From contig CASBQH010000292.1 in NCBI GenBank assembly GCA_949127695.1, forward strand, positions 1 to 7,505: 7,505 bases of DNA, in the 5' to 3' direction. Position numbers and translations under genes: made by a program. Shown piece by piece: positions 1 through 5,037 of this stretch (position 1 is its first letter; each line of letters starts with the position of its first letter). The stretch is from Synechococcales cyanobacterium PMM_0073 (GTDB taxonomy: Bacteria > Cyanobacteriota > Cyanobacteriia > Elainellales > Elainellaceae). The notes beneath the pieces are model-generated. The model was not told the DNA's origin, did not search any database, and worked only from the letters and a program-made list of their open reading frames with translations.

Positions 1-175
1 GAACGATCCGCATGACGACCGAGCGCAGGTTTGGATCGTCGGCAGCCGAGAGCAGGTGAACCATATTATCAGCGAAATGTACGTCAACCAGCTGATTACC
101 GACCGCCGCCAGTTCTCGCCGCTGCTGCCCTCGCCCTTCTCTCCCGGCAAATATATGAGCGTACTGATCCGTTAG
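1..175 (+). CDS. C-terminal fragment of a conserved hypothetical protein (partial, 5' end outside window)
   Basis: An open frame enters the window from the left (first full codon at base 2) and ends at TAG 173-175, giving 57 residues. Visible stretches are QVWIVGSREQVNHIISEMYV, then DRRQFSPLLPSPFSPGKYMS and a VLIR end. The mix of a beta-strand-like VWIVGS, an amphipathic helix with regular spacing, and a Pro-rich SPLLPSPFSPGKYMSV end looks like a real folded protein tail. From memory it resembles short cyanobacterial hypothetical proteins of unknown function, but I cannot name a family. The competing frame with an internal start at 31 gives an Arg/Pro/Ala-rich, low-quality translation and is taken as a shadow. 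No function is proposed. Confidence 0.6.
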   Translation, partial: NDPHDDRAQVWIVGSREQVNHIISEMYVNQLITDRRQFSPLLPSPFSPGKYMSVLIR

Positions 176-242
176 CTGACGGAATTGCCCTCGCTCAGAG
201 ATGCAGGCAGCTGACTTGGAGCATAAATTCCTAAAATTGCTT

Positions 243-305
243 CAGAGCAGCTGCCATACGCCTCTTGCTGCGAGTCTTGTTCCAGCAAAGAAAAAGGCTG
301 CTCTG
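243..305. repeat. 9-bp perfect inverted repeat (outer pair A/A')
   Basis: CAGAGCAGC at 243-251 is the exact reverse complement of GCTGCTCTG at 297-305, with 45 bp between the arms. The right arm is followed by a pyrimidine-rich stretch (TCTCCTTAACTTCC) but not by a proper T-tract, so it is only a weak terminator candidate. The left arm of the second repeat (276-289) lies inside its loop. Confidence 0.55.
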
Positions 306-369
306 TCTCCTTAACTTCCTTCTCTATTTCCGATTAAGTCTATGATAGGCGGATATTTGCTGGAACAAG
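276..369. repeat. 14-bp perfect inverted repeat (pair B/B')
   Basis: CTTGTTCCAGCAAA at 276-289 is the exact reverse complement of TTTGCTGGAACAAG at 356-369, with 66 bp between. Pairing does not extend past either end. CAGCAA (283-288), inside the left arm, can also pair with TTGCTG at 265-270 to form a 6-bp hairpin, so alternative folds are possible. The arms alternate with those of the 9-bp repeat in the order A-B-A'-B', the topology of a pseudoknot if both stems form in one RNA. It could be a structured RNA, a double terminator, or the remains of a small mobile element. Confidence 0.6.
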
Positions 370-459
370 TTTATACGCCAGATATATCGATCTCAGCCTC
401 AAGCTTATATCCAAACTATATCTTTAAGCAGCAAGATACTATACATAGCAAAGGCGTAA

Positions 460-1497
460 TCAAACATGGGGAGCGTGAACAGGCACGATGCAGGGCTGAC
501 CGTGACATTGGTTGATCTCGACCATGACATGCACCAACTGCGGAATCTGCGCCAGCAGCTTCTTGTAATGTTCTGGCGCTTGCGGATAGTGCGTGACCAA
601 CGACAGACTAGCCGCCAAATGCCGCTGGCCAATATACCAAACATGCAGATCGGTGAGTCGATTATCTGCGTCTGACTCAATTGCCGCCATAATTGCCGCC
701 TGAGTTTCTTTGCTAGCAGATCCATCCAGCAAAATTTCGCTGCTGTCACGCATCAGGCCGTAAGCCCATTTTGTAATCACTGCCGCACCCACCAAGCCCA
801 TCACTGGGTCAAGCCAAGTCAAGCCCAAGAATTTGCCGCTGAGCAGCGCCACAATCGCCAGCACTGAGGTGAGCGCATCAGCCAAGACATGAAAATAAGC
901 CGCTCTCAGGTTGTGGTCTTGCGGGGCATGATGATCCTGGCGGGGATGATGATCATGGTCGTGATGGTCGTGATGGTCGTGATGGTCGTGATGATCATGA
1001 TGGCCGTGATGATCATGATGGCCGTGATGATCATGTCCCTGCAACATTAAACCCGTCACCAGATTGACCGCCAAGCCCAAAGCCGCCACCGCCACCGCTT
1101 CGTTAAACTGAATCACCTGTGGCTGAAACAGCCGCGTTAAAGACTCCAGCGCCATGATAAAGGCCACCACCGCCAGCGCCACCGCACTGGCAAACCCGCC
1201 CAATACGCTGACCTTGCCCGTGCCAAACGTGAAGCGCGGGCTGTTGGCGTGACGGCGAGCATAGCGATAGGTAAACAGCGTGATCCCAAAGGCCGCCACA
1301 TGCGTCGCCATATGCCAGCCATCGCCCAACAGCGCCATTGAACCAAACAGCGTTCCGGCAGCGATTTCGATCAGCATCATGATGCCAGTCAGCAGCATGA
1401 CTCGACCCGTCAGGGTTTCGGCACGGCTATGATTTTCAGCCTCGCCATCAGAAAAATCGTGAGAATGCTGCCACCGCTGAAGCTGCTCAATATGCAT
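460..1497 (-). CDS. dmeF: Cation diffusion facilitator, DmeF-type Co(II)/Ni(II) efflux transporter
   Basis: This 345-residue inner-membrane protein is predicted to export divalent metal, by family Co2+ and Ni2+, by proton antiport. The N-terminus MHIEQLQRWQHSHDF matches the DmeF signature W-x-H-S-H-D-F. Transmembrane segments lie at about 32-52, 65-78, 101-120, 133-152, 203-222 and 228-245. Metal-site residues are D59, H62 and H66 in GDGWHMATH (TM2) and H203/D207 in HVLAD (TM5). A His/Asp-rich cytoplasmic loop spans 155-195, and the cytoplasmic C-terminal domain follows from about 250 (LTDLHVWYIG at 281-290). It starts at ATG 1495-1497 with a modest AGGT-like ribosome binding site. It lies 79 bp downstream of the GH57 gene on the same strand and could be read through from it. 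No DmeR repressor gene is visible nearby. Zinc as an additional substrate cannot be excluded. Confidence 0.92.
   Translation of the reverse strand: MHIEQLQRWQHSHDFSDGEAENHSRAETLTGRVMLLTGIMMLIEIAAGTLFGSMALLGDGWHMATHVAAFGITLFTYRYARRHANSPRFTFGTGKVSVLGGFASAVALAVVAFIMALESLTRLFQPQVIQFNEAVAVAALGLAVNLVTGLMLQGHDHHGHHDHHGHHDHHDHHDHHDHHDHDHHPRQDHHAPQDHNLRAAYFHVLADALTSVLAIVALLSGKFLGLTWLDPVMGLVGAAVITKWAYGLMRDSSEILLDGSASKETQAAIMAAIESDADNRLTDLHVWYIGQRHLAASLSLVTHYPQAPEHYKKLLAQIPQLVHVMVEINQCHGQPCIVPVHAPHV
957..1035 (-). repeat. 9-bp tandem repeat array encoding the His-rich metal loop of dmeF
   Basis: On the + strand the array reads four exact copies of GGTCGTGAT (957-992), then alternates GATCATGAT and GGCCGTGAT (993-1028), ending in a partial GATCATG. 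The second half is therefore an 18-bp higher-order repeat. On the coding strand each 9-bp unit encodes a three-residue His-Asp-His or His-Gly-His unit (residues 155-181). The 9-bp period keeps any copy-number change in frame. Confidence 0.9.
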
Positions 1498-1576
1498 AGC
1501 GCTACCTAAATCGCTGATTCCTAGATGATCTTAGATGATTTGAATCTCTTTTGAACCGATTGCCTCATGGTTCAGC
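1498..1576 (-). promoter_or_regulatory. GH57-dmeF gap with weak possible promoter and 10-bp-spaced direct repeat
   Basis: On the - strand, TTCAAA (1555-1550) and TAAGAT (1533-1528) sit 16 bp apart, each matching 4 of 6 bases of the sigma-70 boxes. This would give a leader of about 20 nt for dmeF. TAGATGAT occurs twice, at 1522-1529 and 1532-1539, exactly 10 bp apart, overlapping the possible -10 box, as an operator on one DNA face might. Both signals are weak; dmeF may instead be transcribed from the GH57 promoter. Confidence 0.25.
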
Positions 1577-3088
1577 TCAGCCCTGCGTCATCGCCAAGCC
1601 GCGCCGATACAGCTCGCGGGCGTGATCAGTCCAGGCACCTTGCCCCCAGTAGCGAAAGCAGCTAGTTTGAAGCAGCAGGTTATGCAGCAGCGCCGACTGA
1701 TAGCTGGGCTGGCGGGTGACGGCTGGATCAAGCGCCCCTTCATACTTTTGGTGAAACGCCGCGCTGAGCTGACTCATTGGCTCTAAGACATTACTGTAGC
1801 CCTGCACCCAGCTGATGTTGTTGGTCCAAGAAGCGCCGTCCATATGAAAGCCAGAATCAGCCTGCTTCAGCTCGGCAATGGTGCGCTCTACGGCAGCAGG
1901 CGTGGCTTGATTGGGATCAACCTGGCTCCAGATTTTCTGCTGCTGCACCGCCTGACAGGTTGGGTAGTCGGCAGGCGTGATTCCAGATGCCTCAATTAGC
2001 TCCAGATATTCGCTGCCGTTTAGCGCTACCGTGCCCATCTGATTGCCGCCGCTGTCGCGAATTTCACGGTAGACCCGCAGCAGATCACGCGGATATTCGT
2101 TCATCATCACGCCGCCATTTTCGCCGTCGGCAATCTGGCTGACCAGCGACGGCACCACCCCGGAGCCAAGCGGCTGGCGATCTAGCCCTTTGGCTTCAAA
2201 ATAGGGCTGCATCTGCGCCACCAGCTTAGTATCTGATCCCTGGGTTTTGATCAAGGCCGTGATGCTGAGCATTTCGCCCTTGCTGTTGCGCGCCACCAGC
2301 CGATTCGGCAGATATTTCTGAGCTTGGGGCAGGCGCTCGCCGCTGAGCGTTTCAACCGAGTCTTCCTGCACCAGCAGCCAGCGATAGCCGCAGTCCTTCA
2401 GCGCCTTGATATATTCAAACAGCTGGTCGGGGTGATTGGGCAGGTGCATTTCGGGCGGCGAGAAGCCCCGGACGCGCTGGAGTGCCGCATAGCCAAAAAT
2501 TGCCGCGAACTGATGCTGCCAAGCCCGCAGGTGCAGATGTAGGTCAGGAATGGGAGTTGAGGGCACCACCGCATGGCTCCACATGGTGCCCAGCCACTCC
2601 ACATGCGGCTGATACTGCGGGTCACAGGCAAGTCGCTTCAGCCCGTCCAAAATATCCCAGCGCTGCATTTGCTCAAACGCCCAGAGCAGATTGCCCGAAT
2701 AGTCCAGCATAATGCGCGGATTGCAGCCTTCCTGCACCAGCTGCGGGATCAGCTCACCCATGCGGCGATAGCACCCGGCAAACGGCTCGGCATTGTGGTT
2801 GTCGCCTTCGCCGGGATGCTCATACATATATTGCAGGTTGCTGATCAGCTCGCCCTGCCCGCCTGCCGGAATTGTCGGCTGGTGCATATGCAGGGCGCAG
2901 GCAAACCCAGACCGAATATTTTCCAGCTTGAGATTAGTCTGGGACAAAAAAACAGGCGCATCGGTCGCCATCACGGCCTGAATTTCGGCCTCCCAACCGC
3001 TGATTGGCGGCAGATTGAGCTGGGCAATGGGCAGGCTGGAGGGCAGGTGGGTAGGCAGGGCTGACGAATCGGCAGTGGCGGCGTTCAT
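1577..3088 (-). CDS. Glycoside hydrolase family 57 protein (cyanobacterial type)
   Basis: This 503-residue protein has no signal peptide or membrane segment, so it is probably cytosolic. GH57 enzymes are retaining amylases, amylopullulanases or branching enzymes acting on alpha-glucans such as glycogen; the substrate here cannot be read from the sequence. Visible GH57 motifs are the first-strand HMHQP (67-71), VEWLGTMWSH (163-172), a nucleophile-like Glu in SPPEMHLP (E213), and DGENGG (321-326), whose D321 is the likely acid/base. A helical C-terminal part runs from about 395 and contains WTNNISWVQGY and LLLQTSCFRYWGQG. Residues 1-45 are a variable Pro/Ser-rich lead-in. ATG 3086-3088 is preceded by AGGA (3100-3097, - strand) at a workable distance. 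It is divergent from the small secreted protein gene and shares its upstream region. Length suits the cyanobacterial GH57 subgroup. Confidence 0.88.
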   Translation of the reverse strand: MNAATADSSALPTHLPSSLPIAQLNLPPISGWEAEIQAVMATDAPVFLSQTNLKLENIRSGFACALHMHQPTIPAGGQGELISNLQYMYEHPGEGDNHNAEPFAGCYRRMGELIPQLVQEGCNPRIMLDYSGNLLWAFEQMQRWDILDGLKRLACDPQYQPHVEWLGTMWSHAVVPSTPIPDLHLHLRAWQHQFAAIFGYAALQRVRGFSPPEMHLPNHPDQLFEYIKALKDCGYRWLLVQEDSVETLSGERLPQAQKYLPNRLVARNSKGEMLSITALIKTQGSDTKLVAQMQPYFEAKGLDRQPLGSGVVPSLVSQIADGENGGVMMNEYPRDLLRVYREIRDSGGNQMGTVALNGSEYLELIEASGITPADYPTCQAVQQQKIWSQVDPNQATPAAVERTIAELKQADSGFHMDGASWTNNISWVQGYSNVLEPMSQLSAAFHQKYEGALDPAVTRQPSYQSALLHNLLLQTSCFRYWGQGAWTDHARELYRRGLAMTQG

Positions 3089-3116
3089 GGGGTCTATCCT
3101 GCTAGCTTCTGCCTAG

Positions 3117-3144
3117 ATTGTAGTGCGGAGTTTGACTCGGCCAA
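3117..3144 (-). promoter_or_regulatory. Possible sigma-70-type promoter for the GH57 gene
   Basis: Read on the - strand, TTGGCC (3144-3139) is followed after 16 bp by TACAAT (3122-3117). The -10 box matches 5 of 6 bases and the -35 box 4 of 6. It would put the transcript start near 3110, about 20 nt before the GH57 ATG, leaving room for the AGGA ribosome binding site. The -35 box lies inside the 6-bp inverted repeat AGTTTG/CAAACT (3129-3134 and 3149-3154), which could be an operator. This is inference from spacing only. Confidence 0.35.
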
Positions 3145-3154
3145 AAGACAAACT

Positions 3155-3183
3155 TTGATTTTTCGTTACCGACTCCCTATAAT
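3155..3183 (+). promoter_or_regulatory. Strong sigma-70-type promoter for the small secreted protein gene
   Basis: TTGATT (3155-3160) and a perfect TATAAT (3178-3183) are separated by exactly 17 bp. Transcription would start near 3190, giving a leader of roughly 85-90 nt before the ATG at 3278. An AGTTTG/CAAACT inverted repeat (3129-3154) abuts the -35 box and would suit a regulator serving both this promoter and the divergent GH57 promoter. Confidence 0.7.
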
Positions 3184-3220
3184 CAGCTAAGGCTGGGCGA
3201 TTCTGCCTAACTCTCATCAA

Positions 3221-3244
3221 TGGTTTGATTTCTGGTCTGATTTC
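3221..3244 (+). repeat. 12-bp tandem direct repeat in the leader of the small secreted protein gene
   Basis: TGGTTTGATTTC (3221-3232) is followed immediately by TGGTCTGATTTC (3233-3244), an 11 of 12 match. The first copy overlaps a short hairpin ATCAA-TGGT-TTGAT (3216-3229). The element lies inside the predicted 5' leader, between the promoter and the ribosome binding site. Confidence 0.6.
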
Positions 3245-3263
3245 AGTGTGGATGATATTTTCT

Positions 3264-3268
3264 GGAGG
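3264..3268 (+). promoter_or_regulatory. Ribosome binding site fixing the start of the small secreted protein
   Basis: GGAGG sits 9 nt before ATG 3278. It lies inside the longer frame that could begin at GTG 3248, so it argues for the ATG as the true start; the signal peptide also begins properly only from the ATG. Confidence 0.8.
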
Positions 3269-3277
3269 AACTTAAAC

Positions 3278-3661
3278 ATGCGCTCTAAGATTTATTTGGG
3301 TTTGGCGGTTTTGGGTACAGCCTTGGCCTCTAGCCTGACGCTGCCCGGAATTGCTCAAGCTGCGACCCCGATTACCGATCAGTATGGGTTTACCGGCACT
3401 TCTCCTGATGGAGCGGCCTGGTTAGAAGGGATTAAGGAAGCGCACGGCCTGTCGAACGGCAACCCCGTCACTGACGCGCAGAGTGCGGATGTAGCAGTCT
3501 GGGCTGAGTCAGTCCGGGAAGAGTACGGCGTGCCTTCTGAGGCAGCAGCGGCTGTGGGGACACCCGTCACAGACGAAATGGGCATGATGAGTGCCAACCC
3601 TGACATGGCAGCCTGGGCGGAAAGAATCAAAGAATCCTACGAGTTTGGCCTCGACCGATAG
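3278..3661 (+). CDS. Small secreted acidic protein with three imperfect internal repeats
   Basis: Not a family I recognise. The protein is 127 residues. Residues 1-28 are a textbook Sec signal peptide: basic MRSK, a hydrophobic core from about 5 to 22, and cleavage after A-Q-A (28/29), giving a mature protein of about 99 residues in the periplasm or outside the cell. The mature part is strongly acidic (17 Asp/Glu against 5 Lys/Arg) and has no Cys. It contains three copies of one unit, P-[IV]-T-D ... A-x-W-x-E-x-[IV]-[KR]-E-x-[YH], at about 29-58, 61-85 and 94-123. PxTD falls at 31-34, 63-66 and 96-99 and Trp at 48, 75 and 113; the middle copy is 5 residues shorter. Each unit looks like a turn followed by an amphipathic helix. 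It has its own promoter, strong ribosome binding site and intrinsic terminator, so it is monocistronic and probably well expressed. Repeat-based binding of a cation, cell-wall component or partner is possible but not shown. Confidence 0.85.
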   Translation: MRSKIYLGLAVLGTALASSLTLPGIAQAATPITDQYGFTGTSPDGAAWLEGIKEAHGLSNGNPVTDAQSADVAVWAESVREEYGVPSEAAAAVGTPVTDEMGMMSANPDMAAWAERIKESYEFGLDR

Positions 3662-3720
3662 GCAACAGCTCGGCATTCTGTGAACGATGGCAGGTGATGT
3701 CAGCTAACTTTGCGCGAAAG

Positions 3721-3743
3721 CGGGGCCGAATGCCCCGTTTTTT
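3721..3743 (+). terminator. Intrinsic terminator of the small secreted protein gene
   Basis: CGGGGC (3721-3726) pairs perfectly with GCCCCG (3732-3737) around the five-base loop CGAAT, followed by six T (3738-3743). This is a strong rho-independent terminator 59 nt after the stop codon. It separates this gene from the dehydrogenase, which therefore needs its own promoter in the 55 bp that follow; I see no good match there. Confidence 0.9.
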
Positions 3744-3784
3744 GTTGATCTTGATCTTAGTTTTGCCATAGCGTTTGCCACAGT

Positions 3785-3791
3785 GAAGGAG
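3785..3791 (+). promoter_or_regulatory. Ribosome binding site fixing a TTG start for the dehydrogenase
   Basis: GAAGGAG lies 7 nt before TTG 3799-3801. No in-frame ATG or GTG is better placed, and the protein family's N-terminal strand begins at once (LAALLYG), so the uncommon TTG start is well supported. Confidence 0.75.
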
Positions 3792-3798
3792 AATCAGC

Positions 3799-4824
3799 TT
3801 GCTAGCAGCATTACTCTACGGGGCTGAAGACCTGCGGCTAGAAGCGCAGCCGATCCCAGCGCCAGCGGCGGGTGAGGTGGTGCTGCGCGTGGGAGTCGCC
3901 ACCACCTGCGGCACCGATCTAAAAGTTTGGCGTAGGGGTGGCCATGCCAAAATGCTGAAGCCGCCGACGCTGTTTGGGCATGAGGCGGCAGGCCAGATCT
4001 GGGCAATGGGCGCGGGCGTCGCGGGCTGGCAATTGGGCGAGCGGGTAGTGGCCAACAATTCAGCTCCCTGCCAGGGCTGCTTTTTTTGTCAGAAGCAAGA
4101 ATATTCGCTCTGCACAGACTTGAGCTTTAACAACGGCACGTTCGCTGAGTATCTGCGCGTTCCGGCTGCCATTGTCCGCCAGAATCTGCTGCCCGTTCCA
4201 GCAGATCTGCCCGACGCGATGGCCGCCATGACTGAGCCACTCGCTTGCGTGCTGCATGGGGCGGCGCGTTCCAACATCAAACCAGGCGATCGGGTGGTGA
4301 TGCTGGGCGATGGAGCCATTGGCCTGATGTTTGTGGCGGCGCTGGCGCGGCAGGGGGCAGAGGTCTATCTATTTGGCGGCAGCGCTGCTCGGTTGCAAAT
4401 TGGCGAAGCGCTAGGAGCGGCTCAAACTTTTAATCACCACGCAGTTGAAGATATTCCGGGGCTAGTGAAGCGGCTGACGGACGGCTGGGGAGCAGATGGG
4501 GTGGTGGAGGCTACAGGTTCGCCCGCAGTTTGGGAGCTGGCGATTGCCTGTGCGCGTCCCGGCGCAACGGTCAATCTATTTGGCGGCTGTCCGCGCGATA
4601 GCCGCATTACGGTGAATACTGATCAGCTGCATTACGGCGAGCTCACGCTTAAAGGTGTGTTTCACAGTACGCCGCAATATGTGCGCTCGGCGCTCGATCT
4701 GCTGGCGAGCCGAGAACTGCCGTTTGAGCTGCTGATTAGCGAGCAGCGCCCGCTCTGCGATCTAGAGCAGGTGTTTCAGGATATGAAAGCGCGGCGGGTG
4801 ATCAAGGTGGCGATGTTGCCCTGA
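3799..4824 (+). CDS. Zinc-dependent medium-chain dehydrogenase/reductase (alcohol/polyol/threonine dehydrogenase-like)
   Basis: This 341-residue cytosolic oxidoreductase would oxidise an alcohol or polyol, or do the reverse; the exact substrate cannot be assigned. Catalytic-zinc ligands are C37 in TTCGTD, H61/E62 in FGHEAAG, and E146 in TEPLACVLHG. Structural-zinc cysteines are C91, C94, C97 and C105. The Rossmann nucleotide-binding motif GDGAIG is at 170-175. After the second Rossmann strand the sequence is VYLFGGSAARL (189-199), with Gly/Ser and a nearby Arg where NAD-specific enzymes carry an acidic residue. That pattern suggests NADP(H), by inference. Length and the full set of zinc residues indicate an intact gene. 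Translation starts at TTG. It is isolated: terminator upstream, convergent operon downstream. Sorbitol dehydrogenase, threonine dehydrogenase and glutathione-independent alcohol dehydrogenase are all possible names. Confidence 0.88.
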   Translation: MLAALLYGAEDLRLEAQPIPAPAAGEVVLRVGVATTCGTDLKVWRRGGHAKMLKPPTLFGHEAAGQIWAMGAGVAGWQLGERVVANNSAPCQGCFFCQKQEYSLCTDLSFNNGTFAEYLRVPAAIVRQNLLPVPADLPDAMAAMTEPLACVLHGAARSNIKPGDRVVMLGDGAIGLMFVAALARQGAEVYLFGGSAARLQIGEALGAAQTFNHHAVEDIPGLVKRLTDGWGADGVVEATGSPAVWELAIACARPGATVNLFGGCPRDSRITVNTDQLHYGELTLKGVFHSTPQYVRSALDLLASRELPFELLISEQRPLCDLEQVFQDMKARRVIKVAMLP

Positions 4825-4850
4825 TCGACCAGATTCGCGGCAGGCTAGAA

Positions 4851-5012
4851 TTACAACCACGCTGAAACAATGGGGGCTAACCCGCTTCTGGAGTTATTCT
4901 TTTCAGCAATATTCACTTTGATATCATCAAGCGGCTTCTCTTCCCAGGCAAAATACGCTTCAGGGGTGAGCGGTGGAGAATTATCTTTTGCTATGACCAT
5001 AATTGAGTGCAT
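4851..5012 (-). pseudogene. Remnant of a Uma2-family (DUF820) gene: N-terminus only
   Basis: A 53-codon - strand frame runs from ATG 5010-5012 (or the in-frame ATG 4998-5000) to TAA 4851-4853. From the second Met it reads MVIAKDNSPPLTPEAYFAWE, very close to the usual start of cyanobacterial Uma2/DUF820 putative restriction-endonuclease-like proteins (M-x-I-A-K-D-N ... M-T-P-E-E-Y-F-A-W-E-E). Homology seems to stop after EEKPLDD; the expected H-E-Y-I-D-G-E-V-Y core does not follow in this frame, and the tail (IKVNIAEKNNSRSGLAPIV) is unrelated. Full-length members are about 180-200 residues, so most of the gene, including the PD-(D/E)XK-like core, is missing. No ribosome binding site precedes either ATG. 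It lies 25 bp downstream of the ATPase gene and fills most of the gap to the dehydrogenase. It could be a translated short peptide, but a deletion remnant is more likely. Confidence 0.6.
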
Positions 5013-5024
5013 TGCAGAGTGCAT
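5005..5024. repeat. Short direct repeat at the junction between ATPase operon and Uma2 remnant
   Basis: GAGTGCAT occurs at 5005-5012 and again at 5017-5024, a 12-bp period. The first copy contains the first ATG of the Uma2 remnant (on the - strand). It may be a small tandem duplication or a rearrangement scar between the operon end and the remnant. Confidence 0.4.
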
Positions 5025-5037
5025 CTAGTTTAAGCAG

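Larger units (their letters stand above)
176..459. other. Convergent intergenic region with interlocked inverted repeats, no gene seen
   Basis: This gap lies between the end of the left-edge + strand gene and the 3' end of dmeF on the - strand. It is more AT-rich than its neighbours, especially around 390-450. I found no convincing protein frame on either strand and no stem followed by a T-tract, so transcription termination for the two convergent genes is not obvious. What it does hold is two perfect inverted repeats, listed separately, whose arms alternate along the DNA. Confidence 0.6.

Noticed and set aside
31..234. Open frame with an internal ATG at the left edge, + strand
   Set aside because: It overlaps the better C-terminal frame ending at 175, has an Arg/Pro-rich low-quality translation, and runs on into the AT-rich gap.
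957..1035. CRISPR-like repeat array
   Set aside because: Units are 9 bp with no spacers and fall in frame inside dmeF; it is coding microsatellite-type repetition.
1552..1574. TGAACC/GGTTCA hairpin after the GH57 stop as a terminator
   Set aside because: Only 6 bp with an 11-nt loop, and followed on the - strand by AAAAGA rather than a T-tract.
2573..3064. 163-codon + strand frame opposite the GH57 gene
   Set aside because: Antisense shadow of a clear GH57 coding region; no ribosome binding site or domain signal.
3248..3277. GTG 3248 as start of the small secreted protein
   Set aside because: The strong GGAGG lies downstream of this GTG, and the extra ten residues would spoil the N-region of the signal peptide; ATG 3278 is preferred.
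3745..3773. Promoter for the dehydrogenase using the doubled TTGATC (3745-3756)
   Set aside because: No acceptable -10 box at 16-18 bp; the best match (CATAGC) has only 3 of 6 bases.
4825..5037. Intrinsic terminator between the convergent dehydrogenase and ATPase genes
   Set aside because: I found no GC-rich stem followed by a T-tract on either strand; most of the gap is the Uma2 remnant.
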